Part shown: piece after piece, positions 1 through 6,328 of the stretch
Layout of the letters: each line of letters begins with the position of its first letter
Position numbering within the stretch: position 1 is the first letter of the stretch
Assembly (NCBI RefSeq): GCF_039541235.1
Contig: NZ_BAABFV010000001.1
Coordinates: 310,001-374,000, forward strand
Origin: Kangiella marina
GTDB taxonomy: Bacteria; Pseudomonadota; Gammaproteobacteria; Enterobacterales; Kangiellaceae
DNA length: 64,000 nt
Reading direction: 5' to 3'
The notes under the pieces: model-generated
Told to the model about the DNA's origin: nothing
Seen by the model: the letters and a program-made list of their open reading frames with translations, nothing else
Databases searched by the model: none
Translations under genes and position numbers: made by a program

Positions 1-1110
1 AACTTTACTGAAGTACTGGTTCCTGATGCACACACCTCTATCGCTAGCGTCTCTAGCACTAAAGATCATGTATTAATTACGACCTTAAAAGACGTGAGCA
101 GTGAGTTATATCGCTATACTTTTAGCGATGGCAAATGGTCGCATGAAAAAATCAATATGCCAGATTTAGGTACCTTGTCAGTTACTGGTACCAGTGATGA
201 ACACAACAACTTCTTCATCAACTACCAGAACTTCTTAACGCCAAGCAGCTTGTATTACTTTGATGCCAAAAAAGATTCTGCGAGCGTATTAAAAAGCCTG
301 CCAGCATTTTTTGATGCAGCGCCTTATAAAGTCGAGCAAAAGTTTGCCGAAGCCGAAGACGGCACAAACATACCTTACTTCCTCATCATGGCCAAAGACA
401 CCGAACTGAATGGCAAAAACCCGACGCTTCTTTATGGTTACGGTGGTTTTGAAGTCTCAGTACGTCCAGGTTACTCAGCAACTATCGGTATCGACTGGTT
501 GGAGCAAGGCGGTGTTTACGCTATGGCTAACATCCGTGGCGGTGGCGAGTATGGCCCAGCATGGCACCAAGCAGCGCTGAAGAAAAACCGTCACATTGCC
601 TTCAACGATTTCATCACGGTTGCTGAGCACTTGATTGATACAAAAGTCACAGATAGTAAGCACCTTGGTATCCGCGGTGGTAGTAATGGTGGTTTGCTAG
701 TCGGTACGGTTGCGACCATGCGTCCTGACTTGTATGAAGCGGTGGTTTGCCAAGTCCCTTTATTGGACATGAAGCGTTTCAACCAATTACTAGCTGGCGC
801 AAGCTGGATGGGTGAATACGGCAACCCGGATAACGAAGACGAGTGGAACTATATTAAAACCTACTCGCCTTATCACAACGTCCACAAAGACGTCGATTAT
901 CCCAAGATCTTCTTCACGACCTCGACGCGTGATGACCGTGTACACCCAGGTCACGCCCGTAAAATGGTTGCCAAGATGATGAACCAAGGTCACGACCTTC
1001 TGTATTATGAAAACACGGAAGGTGGTCACGGCGGTGCGGCCAATAATGAGCAGTCAGCTAAGTTAAATGCATTGATTTACACTTACCTTGCTGATCAGTT
1101 AATGGATTAG
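1..1110 (+). CDS. Prolyl oligopeptidase (S9 family), 3' part; 5' end outside window
   Basis: The frame is open from base 1 to the stop at 1108-1110, so this is the C-terminal 369 residues of a longer protein. The alpha/beta-hydrolase catalytic domain is complete: the oxyanion and structural motif RGGGEYGPAWH, the nucleophile motif GGSNGG (Ser228 of the fragment), the acid in TSTRDDRVHPGH and the catalytic His in EGGHGG. These are hallmarks of the prolyl oligopeptidase family (EC 3.4.21.26), which cleaves short peptides after proline. The missing part would be the seven-bladed propeller and any signal peptide, so the cellular location cannot be judged. A GTG at 94 is inside the coding frame and is not the real start. 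The role fits a peptide-feeding bacterium and supplies proline-containing fragments next to proline metabolism genes, although no operon link is visible. Confidence 0.93.
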   Translation, partial: NFTEVLVPDAHTSIASVSSTKDHVLITTLKDVSSELYRYTFSDGKWSHEKINMPDLGTLSVTGTSDEHNNFFINYQNFLTPSSLYYFDAKKDSASVLKSLPAFFDAAPYKVEQKFAEAEDGTNIPYFLIMAKDTELNGKNPTLLYGYGGFEVSVRPGYSATIGIDWLEQGGVYAMANIRGGGEYGPAWHQAALKKNRHIAFNDFITVAEHLIDTKVTDSKHLGIRGGSNGGLLVGTVATMRPDLYEAVVCQVPLLDMKRFNQLLAGASWMGEYGNPDNEDEWNYIKTYSPYHNVHKDVDYPKIFFTTSTRDDRVHPGHARKMVAKMMNQGHDLLYYENTEGGHGGAANNEQSAKLNALIYTYLADQLMD

Positions 1111-1124
1111 TCTAAGCATTGATC

Positions 1125-1150
1125 GTCATCCCCGCAAAAGCGGGGATGAC
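1125..1150. repeat. REP-like palindrome, 11-bp perfect arms
   Basis: GTCATCCCCGC (1125-1135) and GCGGGGATGAC (1140-1150) are perfect reverse complements around an AAAA loop. A related palindrome lies at 6176-6198 (ATTCCCGC, TTAC, GCGGGAAT, then GAC). Short dispersed palindromes of this form are common in gammaproteobacterial intergenic DNA. No T tract follows, so it is not a canonical terminator, though it could stabilise the 3' end of the peptidase mRNA. Confidence 0.8.
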
Positions 1151-1235
1151 TTATAAAAGTTAAAACCTAGCAGCTATAAATCCTTATCACCAATTATTCA
1201 TTGCAAAATTTCAAATTCTGTAGGATATTTGAGCC

Positions 1236-1373
1236 ATGAAGTCGATTTTAAGCACAAACCTTAACCTAAAAACTGCCCTTCCCGGTCAGCCCATCCCCTA
1301 TTCTTTCAAGAATCAGGCAGGTTTGCGCACTCCCATGTTTTGTAAGTACCTAAATAACTGTATGACCAACTAA
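1236..1373 (+). CDS. Candidate proline leader peptide (45 aa) upstream of proB1
   Basis: An ATG at 1236, preceded by TAGGA at 1221-1225, opens a 45-codon frame ending in TAA at 1371-1373. It contains the proline-rich run LPGQPIPY and a fourth proline at codon 33. All four proline codons (16, 19, 21, 33) are CCC, whereas proB1 itself uses CCC in none of its eight proline codons. The ORF ends 24 bases before a terminator that precedes proB1. Bases 1319-1327 (AGGTTTGCG), 21 bases beyond the third CCC, can pair with 1402-1410 (CGCAAGCCT), which is the 5' arm of that terminator. This is the arrangement of a ribosome-stalling attenuator responding to charged tRNA-Pro. Translation and regulation are inference. 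It could also be a chance ORF. Confidence 0.5.
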   Translation: MKSILSTNLNLKTALPGQPIPYSFKNQAGLRTPMFCKYLNNCMTN

Positions 1374-1396
1374 CTTACCAAACACAAGAATTTACT

Positions 1397-1429
1397 AAGC
1401 CCGCAAGCCTCGCTTCGCGGGCTTTTTTT
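1397..1429 (+). terminator. proB1 leader: Terminator directly upstream of proB1 (possible attenuator)
   Basis: AAGCCCGCAAGC (1397-1408) pairs with GCTTCGCGGGCTT (1412-1424) with one bulged base, followed by a T tract at 1423-1429. The proB1 start codon is at 1445 with AGGAAA in between, so any transcript from upstream must read through this terminator to reach proB1. Either the terminator closes a short upstream RNA, or it is the regulated element of an attenuator. Confidence 0.85.
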
Positions 1430-1444
1430 GCATGAGGAAAATGT

Positions 1445-2272
1445 ATGAAAGACTTTAGCTTCAACCGTTATCACAATATTGTCATTAAAGTAGGATCTGC
1501 CCTCGTGGCACCTGATGGGCACTCCTGCTCAACTCAGCACTGCCTCCCTTTGGCGAACTTTATCAAAAAGTGTCAGCGGTTAAATAAACAGGTCACCTTA
1601 ATTAGTTCTGGGGCCGTCGCAGCGGGGTTTAATACCCTAAAGCCTACCGAGGGTAGCTTGTCACTTGATGAAAAGCAGGCGCTAGCCGCTGTTGGCCAAT
1701 CAAAAGTCATCAATCACTGGCAACGTTTTTTTGATAACCATGTCGCTCAGGTCTTATTGACCGCCGCTGATATCAACAACAGCTCCCGCTCACACAATGC
1801 CAAACAAACGCTCAATAAGTTACAGCAATATGGCGTTTTGCCAATCATCAACGAAAACGACACCGTAGCCACAGCTGAACTTAAGTTTGGTGATAATGAT
1901 AACTTAGCAGCCCAAGTTGCCAACCTGATTGAAGCCGATTTGTTAATCATCTGTAGTGATGTCGATGGCCTGTATGACATTAATCCGCATGATAACCCAA
2001 GTGCACAGCTGCTCACCTATATCAATGATCTCACCGATGAAGTCATGGCGTTTGGAACAGTGAGTCATAACCCGCAGGCGACAGGCGGAATGCAAACAAA
2101 ACTACAAGCAGCGCAGTTGGCTAGCCAGTCTGATATCGACACCATTATTTGCAATGGCAAGAATGAGGCTTACCTACAGCTACTACACGATAAGGTCCCT
2201 GGCACTTGGATTGACTCTAATAAGCAGATAACTAACCAAATACAGAGCAGCATTAGAATAACTAATGCTTGA
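1445..2272 (+). CDS. proB: Glutamate 5-kinase, first copy (no PUA domain)
   Basis: Glutamate 5-kinase (EC 2.7.2.11) phosphorylates L-glutamate with ATP, the first step of proline synthesis in the cytoplasm. The 275-residue protein is a single amino-acid-kinase domain: IKVGSALV near residue 15, SSGAVAAGF near 55, the INENDTVATAELKFGDNDN segment near 137-155, SDVDGLYD near 175 and ATGGMQTKLQAA near 210. The C-terminal PUA domain of the 367-residue E. coli enzyme is missing. The Asp of LLTAAD, in the region tied to proline feedback inhibition in E. coli, is kept. The start at 1445 is supported by TGAGGAAAAT just upstream. A second, closely related kinase lies at 2659. This copy is followed by its own terminator-like hairpin, so it is probably transcribed separately from proB2-proA and may be governed by the leader at 1236-1429. 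Confidence 0.93.
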   Translation: MKDFSFNRYHNIVIKVGSALVAPDGHSCSTQHCLPLANFIKKCQRLNKQVTLISSGAVAAGFNTLKPTEGSLSLDEKQALAAVGQSKVINHWQRFFDNHVAQVLLTAADINNSSRSHNAKQTLNKLQQYGVLPIINENDTVATAELKFGDNDNLAAQVANLIEADLLIICSDVDGLYDINPHDNPSAQLLTYINDLTDEVMAFGTVSHNPQATGGMQTKLQAAQLASQSDIDTIICNGKNEAYLQLLHDKVPGTWIDSNKQITNQIQSSIRITNA

Positions 2273-2402
2273 TATAAACTACTGTAATTCATGACAATTT
2301 TTTACAATCAGTGGAAATCGCTGAGATAACACGAGCCTCAGAGATAAGATGTGTTCATTTTATGCAACATACCCCCCAGTTATATGGAGTTTTGGCCGCT
2401 AA

Positions 2403-2433
2403 GAGGCGCTCAGAGCGTCTCTGAAATTTTTTT
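2403..2433 (+). terminator. Terminator-like hairpin after proB1
   Basis: GAGGCGCT (2403-2410) and AGCGTCTC (2414-2421) form an 8-bp stem with one G-U pair around CAG, followed after five bases by seven T residues (2427-2433). It lies 130 bases beyond the proB1 stop and just upstream of the proB2 promoter. Confidence 0.6.
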
Positions 2434-2443
2434 CGAGTCAAAT

Positions 2444-2471
2444 TTGACATAAGAAGCTGTATGTTAATAAT
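2444..2471 (+). promoter_or_regulatory. Sigma-70 promoter for proB2-proA
   Basis: A perfect TTGACA at 2444-2449 is followed by a 16-base spacer and AATAAT at 2466-2471 (or TAATAA one base earlier). The predicted transcript start near 2478 gives a leader of about 180 bases before proB2. Confidence 0.65.
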
Positions 2472-2658
2472 GCAAACCGTGCTTAACATTAATCGAACAG
2501 ACATAGCGACACTATCCACGGCAGGCGTTTCAAGCCAGCCAAGTCGGTTATTGTCTCCGATTAGATTACAAGCCTCGCGCTTGGGTAGCGTGTTCTAGCA
2601 CACCACGTCACTTTTAACTCGTCATACATTAATCCTTTAAATATAGAAAGGTCATTTC

Positions 2659-3468
2659 ATGCTCGAACATATTGAATTTGGTAATTACAACAACATCGTT
2701 ATTAAAGTTGGCTCAGCGCTTATCGCGCCAGATGGCCACTCGTGCTCTGCGGAGTACTGCTTGCCTATTGCCCACTTTGTTAGAAAGTGCAGAAAAGCAG
2801 GTAAACAAGTAACGCTAGTATCATCAGGCGCTGTTGCGGCAGGTTTCAACTTGCTAAAGCCTGACTACGACACTCTGACTCGTAAAGAAAAGCAACCCCT
2901 TGCAGCGGTTGGTCAGTCCATGGTCGTAGCCCACTGGCAAAGATTCTTTGACGATGTTGTAGCCCAGGTATTACTGACTTCAGCAGACATCAAAAATCCT
3001 GAGCGCGCACAAAATGCACGCAACACATTCAAAACACTTGAAGAACTTGGCGCCCTGCCGATCGTAAATGAAAACGATACGGTAGCGACGGAAGAACTGA
3101 CGGTTGGTGACAACGACAACCTCGTTGCACAAGTTGCCGCACTAACTGATGCTGATCTACTGATTATCTGTAGTGACATCGACGGTGTTTACGACGACAA
3201 CCCGAAAATTAACCCTGACGCCGAGTTAGTTAACCAATTTGAAGGCATCAGCGACGAAGCGTTAGCCATGGGTAAGCAAAGCACCAGCGCACAAGGTACT
3301 GGTGGTATGCGTACCAAGCTTAAAGCTGCGAAATTCGCCTCGGAAAATGGTATTGATACGATTATCTGTAACGGTACGAACGAAAGTTACATGCGTCTAT
3401 TCAGTAACCAAAACCCAGGTACATTAATTCGCAACAATGCTGACGAAAGTAAAGAAGACGTCGCTTAG
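2659..3468 (+). CDS. proB: Glutamate 5-kinase, second copy (no PUA domain)
   Basis: A second glutamate 5-kinase (EC 2.7.2.11), 269 residues, is clearly paralogous to the copy at 1445. It has the same kinase motifs: IKVGSALI, SSGAVAAGFN, VNENDTVATEELTVGDNDN, SDIDGVYDDNP and GTGGMRTKLKAA. It too lacks a PUA domain. The stop codon TAG at 3466-3468 is embedded in the AGGAGG ribosome-binding site of proA, so this copy is translationally linked to proA and is presumably the housekeeping one. GAAAGG precedes the ATG at 2659. Both copies keep all the motifs I can check, so neither looks like a pseudogene. A difference in proline feedback sensitivity or expression is a plausible reason for keeping both. 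Confidence 0.94.
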   Translation: MLEHIEFGNYNNIVIKVGSALIAPDGHSCSAEYCLPIAHFVRKCRKAGKQVTLVSSGAVAAGFNLLKPDYDTLTRKEKQPLAAVGQSMVVAHWQRFFDDVVAQVLLTSADIKNPERAQNARNTFKTLEELGALPIVNENDTVATEELTVGDNDNLVAQVAALTDADLLIICSDIDGVYDDNPKINPDAELVNQFEGISDEALAMGKQSTSAQGTGGMRTKLKAAKFASENGIDTIICNGTNESYMRLFSNQNPGTLIRNNADESKEDVA

Positions 3469-3476
3469 GAGGAACC

Positions 3477-4763
3477 ATGAACATGAAAGAGAATTCATTC
3501 CAAGATCAAGAACAGCAAGAGTTATATGAACTAACGCTTCGTGCCAAAGAAGCAGCCAAAACTCTTGCCACATTAACCAGTAGCCAAAAGAACGATGTGC
3601 TTGCTGCGATGGCGAAACAGCTGAAGACCAACCAAGCACAAATTCTTGAAGCGAACAAAAAAGACATTGAGTACGCGAAAGAAAACGACCTGTCAGACGC
3701 TATGGTTGATCGTCTTCTACTCGACGAAGAACGTGTCGATGGCATGGTAAGCGCGCTGCATAATGTGATGAACCTAGCTGACCCAGTCGGCGAGATGGGC
3801 GAAAGCACCCTACGCCCTAACGGTATCCGTGTGGCGAAAATGCGTATCCCGCTAGGCGTCGTGCTGATGATTTATGAAGCGCGCCCTAACGTTGCGGTTG
3901 AAGCAGCAGCGCTAACGCTAAAATCAGGTAACGTGGTTATCCTGCGTGGTGGTAAAGAAGCATGGCACTCAAACAACGCCATTATCGACTGCTGGCACCA
4001 AGCGATTGAAGCGTGCGGCTTCAGTAAAGAAATGGTCTGCATCGTGCCTTCGCAAAGTCACTCAGCTGTGAATCATCTACTCCAGTTCCGTGACACGATT
4101 GATCTCGTGATCCCACGTGGCGGCGAGCGCTTGATTCAGGCGGTAACGGATAACAGTAAGATTCCAGTGATTCAGCACTTTAAAGGCGTGTGTCACTTAT
4201 ACGTCGACAAATATGCTGACTTAGACAAAGCTGAGAAGTTACTGAAAGACGGCAAGGTATCGCGTCCAGGCGTCTGTAACTCGCTAGAAAGCTTAGTGAT
4301 ACATAAAGACATTGCTGACGAATTCCTGAAGCGTGTCAACGCCCTAGGCAATGAGTTTGGCATCCAATTTAAAGCAGACAAAGACTCTGCCAGCAAATTG
4401 GACAATGCGGAAGTAGCAAGCCCTGAAGACTACCACAACGAATACTTGAGCTTAGCCATGAGTGTCTCACAAGCTGACTCTTACGAAGCTGCTATTGAAC
4501 ACATTCAAAATCACAGCTCAAGCCACACCGAAGTCATCGTCACTAAAGACATCGACCGTGGCAACGAATTCGTAAAACGCATCAACTCGTCTGTTGTGAT
4601 GGTTAACGCTTCATCACGCTTCTCAGACGGCGGCGAACTTGGCCTAGGCGCAGAGATTGGTATCTCAACCAGTAAACTACACGCCTACGGTCCTATGGGT
4701 CTTGTACAACTAACTACTGAAAAATATGTGGTGACAGGCCAAGGCCAAGCGAAACACTATTAA
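3477..4763 (+). CDS. proA: Glutamate-5-semialdehyde dehydrogenase (gamma-glutamyl phosphate reductase)
   Basis: ProA (EC 1.2.1.41) reduces gamma-glutamyl phosphate with NADPH to glutamate 5-semialdehyde, which cyclises and is reduced by ProC to proline. The 428-residue protein has the aldehyde-dehydrogenase fold. The catalytic cysteine is Cys267 in VSRPGVCNSLES, with MIYEARPNVAVEAAAL near 131-146 and LRGGKEAWHSN near 156-166. Two ATG codons (3477 and 3483) are possible starts. AGGAGG at 3467-3472 is only 4 bases from the first and 10 from the second, so the second may be used. The gene is coupled to proB2, and a strong terminator follows at 4828-4858. No proC is present in the window. Confidence 0.96.
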   Translation: MNMKENSFQDQEQQELYELTLRAKEAAKTLATLTSSQKNDVLAAMAKQLKTNQAQILEANKKDIEYAKENDLSDAMVDRLLLDEERVDGMVSALHNVMNLADPVGEMGESTLRPNGIRVAKMRIPLGVVLMIYEARPNVAVEAAALTLKSGNVVILRGGKEAWHSNNAIIDCWHQAIEACGFSKEMVCIVPSQSHSAVNHLLQFRDTIDLVIPRGGERLIQAVTDNSKIPVIQHFKGVCHLYVDKYADLDKAEKLLKDGKVSRPGVCNSLESLVIHKDIADEFLKRVNALGNEFGIQFKADKDSASKLDNAEVASPEDYHNEYLSLAMSVSQADSYEAAIEHIQNHSSSHTEVIVTKDIDRGNEFVKRINSSVVMVNASSRFSDGGELGLGAEIGISTSKLHAYGPMGLVQLTTEKYVVTGQGQAKHY

Positions 4764-4800
4764 TAAACAGCACTATTAATTATTACAAAGCGTTCGAGCA

Positions 4801-4858
4801 ATAGGGTTCTACCAAGCCCTATCGTTGAAGCCGCGAGGTCAAACTCGCGGCTTTTTTT
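4801..4858 (+). terminator. Terminator of the proB2-proA operon
   Basis: AAGCCGCGAG (4828-4837) pairs perfectly with CTCGCGGCTT (4844-4853) around a six-base loop, with a T run at 4852-4858. A second stem, ATAGGG (4801-4806) with CCCTAT (4817-4822), lies just before it. Confidence 0.9.
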
Positions 4859-4868
4859 CGAAAGTAAC

Positions 4869-5267
4869 TTACCAGCCGATACCTTGTGAGTCTTTTATGT
4901 AAATCATCATCAAGAGCATCAAAATAATTAACATTGGCATTAAAGTTATCGCAACATATTTATAAACGCTTTTAACTTTGGCTGATAACTCATCAAAATT
5001 ATCCTGTATTTTAGGGATTTTCTTTTTTCCGTTAATAAAATAAGACACTGTCATTTCAAAAATAAAAAAAACAAAGGTTAGTTTCGTTTTAGAAAAGTCT
5101 TCATTGGTCATATTTAAGTTAAAGAAGATCACCACCAATACATTCAGGTAAATCAGAGTCCTAATACCATACATCCACACAAAAGCCGACTCATCTGGGT
5201 GCTTGTGGTTAAGTTTTATAAAAAATAAAAATATCGCATAATAGCAATGTCTAAAAAAAGATATCAT
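4869..5267 (-). CDS. Small membrane protein of unknown function
   Basis: I do not recognise this 132-residue protein. It has three hydrophobic stretches: YLNVLVVIFFNL near residues 40-52, LTFVFFIFEMTVSYF near 63-78 and ITLMPMLIILMLLMMIYI near 107-125. A lysine-rich middle segment (GKKKIPKIQDNF) presumably lies on the cytoplasmic side. It is AT-rich compared with its neighbours and has no clear ribosome-binding site, which suggests a recent or poorly conserved gene. It is convergent with proA and stands alone. The long uninterrupted frame with a coherent membrane pattern supports a real gene, but the call is tentative. Confidence 0.5.
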   Translation of the reverse strand: MISFFRHCYYAIFLFFIKLNHKHPDESAFVWMYGIRTLIYLNVLVVIFFNLNMTNEDFSKTKLTFVFFIFEMTVSYFINGKKKIPKIQDNFDELSAKVKSVYKYVAITLMPMLIILMLLMMIYIKDSQGIGW

Positions 5268-5317
5268 GGAACTATACGCTCTTGCTTATAATGATGCTTT
5301 TTTCGTATAGATTAATA

Positions 5318-5347
5318 CCCTTTTCTTTGCTTGTCCAAAGAAAAGGG
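5318..5347. repeat. Hairpin with 12-bp arms
   Basis: CCCTTTTCTTTG (5318-5329) and CAAAGAAAAGGG (5336-5347) are perfect reverse complements with a six-base loop. It appears to be the outer hairpin of the composite repeat whose core lies at 5420-5474. Confidence 0.85.
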
Positions 5348-5390
5348 CGAAAAGAAAAGACACCCCATGTCGTTAGGTGCTTCGCACTAC

Positions 5391-5474
5391 CCTCGATTTA
5401 AAAAGTCATTAACGCGCCGCAAAACGAAACATCCTGTTTCGCCTTTGCTAAATTGGGCTATCCCTGCCCAATTT
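5391..5474 (-). repeat. Composite hairpin repeat, copy A
   Basis: The core 5420-5474 is the reverse complement of 17173-17227 with one mismatch in 55 bases. It contains two palindromes: CGAAACA-TCC-TGTTTCG, and AAATTGGGC paired with GCCCAATTT around seven bases. Weaker similarity continues outward to about 5391 (CCCTC, then a T/A-rich stretch and TTAACG). Confidence 0.85.
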
Positions 5475-5589
5475 ACACGATGACTTTTGAAACCTTCGGC
5501 TAACTTAAAGGGGAAACCACATAACATGTAACTAAAACTTGTTGGCAATTACCTAATTTATTAAAAAGGAAATTGCTCCAGCAGTATAG

Positions 5590-5663
5590 GATGGGTTAGC
5601 TTAGCGTAACCCATCAAAATTAAAAACTCCATTGGTGGGTTACGACTTTACGTCTAACCCACC
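5590..5663. repeat. Two tandem GGGTTA hairpins
   Basis: GATGGGTTA (5590-5598) pairs with TAACCCATC (5607-5615). GGTGGGTTA (5634-5642) pairs with TAACCCACC (5655-5663). The two hairpins are related to each other and separated by 18 bases. Similar GGGTTA/TAACCC hairpins are known as dispersed intergenic repeats in many bacteria. Confidence 0.8.
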
Positions 5664-5939
5664 CTATGCATAATTTTAATAAGAGTTCCAAGGCTGTCAT
5701 TCCAAATTTAATTTGGAATCTTTTAAGCCCCTGAATCGAGCAAGCGTAGCCTCAATGGAACAAAGTGACTTCGAGGTTTATATCAACTATTACCCCCTCG
5801 ATTACGGCCGTAGGAAGTGCACAACAGGCATTCCTTTCAGCCACCCAAGGTGCGCTTACGCTAATCGAGGCTGCGCACTTGATTAGCATGCGAACTAAAT
5901 CCCCCTTAAAGTTAGCCGAGCGAAGAAAAGTTATAGCGT

Positions 5940-6050
5940 AAATTAGGCAGGAAGCTTAATTTAGTCAAAACGAGACAGGCAAGCAATGCTCCTGGCATTG
6001 CTAATGCATTCCCCACGTCCATGTGGGTCAGATGTTTCGTTTGGCGGCGA
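5940..6050 (+). repeat. Composite hairpin repeat, copy B, interrupted by a 51-bp insert
   Basis: 5940-5979 follows the same course as 17173-17212 with several changes. The matching continuation GATGTTTCGTTT starts at 6031. The intervening 5980-6030 is absent from the other copies and carries its own 8-bp palindrome (AGCAATGC at 5982-5989 with GCATTGCT at 5995-6002). A further fragment, GCGAAACAGGATGTT, lies at 6154-6168. Confidence 0.65.
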
Positions 6051-6111
6051 GTAACTTTGATAAGCGAGGGAAATGCGCAGCATCTAACGTCAGGGGTGAG
6101 CTTCTCTTTGG

Positions 6112-6144
6112 ATACTTTCTCTTGCTCATCAAGAGAAAGTATCT
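6112..6144. repeat. Hairpin with 14-bp arms
   Basis: GATACTTTCTCTTG and CAAGAGAAAGTATC are perfect reverse complements around a five-base loop. It sits where the outer hairpin of the composite repeat would be in copy B. Confidence 0.8.
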
Positions 6145-6175
6145 CGCCGAGTGGCGAAACAGGATGTTACTAGAG

Positions 6176-6198
6176 ATTCCCGCTTACGCGGGAATGAC
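6176..6198. repeat. REP-like palindrome
   Basis: ATTCCCGC (6176-6183), TTAC, GCGGGAAT (6188-6195), then GAC. It is the same family as the palindrome at 1125-1150. Confidence 0.75.
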
Positions 6199-6328
6199 AA
6201 AACGGCATAACCTCTTCAAATTCCTTAACATTCCTGTATATTCCTAGTTATTCCAATCAATTCATCTGGTTATTCCTAGGGCTTTTGAAAACAATGATAG
6301 CGTCAACTAACCACATGGAGACACAATA

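Larger units (their letters stand above)
1111..1444. other. Intergenic stretch with REP-like palindrome, short ORF and terminator
   Basis: This 334-base gap between the peptidase gene and proB1 is not empty. It holds a palindrome at 1125-1150, a 45-codon ORF at 1236-1373 and a strong rho-independent terminator at 1397-1429, only 15 bases before the proB1 start codon. The three parts are described separately. No convincing sigma-70 promoter could be fixed by eye between 1150 and 1236. Confidence 0.8.
2273..2658. other. Intergenic stretch between the two proB copies
   Basis: This 386-base gap holds a terminator-like hairpin at 2403-2433 and a good sigma-70 promoter at 2444-2471. The remainder (about 2472-2646) would be a long 5' leader for proB2. 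I see no equivalent of the proB1 leader peptide that could be transcribed from that promoter. Confidence 0.7.
5268..6328. other. 1-kb gene-free region made of hairpin repeats
   Basis: This 1061-base stretch has no convincing gene. It is a patchwork of inverted repeats: a 12-bp hairpin at 5318-5347, a repeat-family copy at 5391-5474, two GGGTTA hairpins at 5590-5663, a palindrome at 5699-5719, a disrupted repeat copy at 5940-6050, a 14-bp hairpin at 6112-6144 and a REP-like palindrome at 6176-6195. A 74-codon frame at 6023-6247 runs through these repeats and is judged spurious. No transposase remnant was recognised. Confidence 0.8.

Noticed and set aside
2461-2598. 45-codon ORF upstream of proB2 as a second leader peptide
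   Set aside because: Its start codons (2461 or 2470) lie in or before the -10 element of the proB2 promoter, so they would not be translated from that transcript. It shows no similarity to the proB1 leader and no terminator follows.
5318-6198. CRISPR-like array
   Set aside because: The repeated palindromes differ in sequence and are not regularly spaced. No spacer pattern or cas gene is present.
6023-6247. 74-codon plus-strand ORF
   Set aside because: It runs through several hairpin repeats, has no ribosome-binding site and no protein-like composition. It is a chance frame in repeat DNA.
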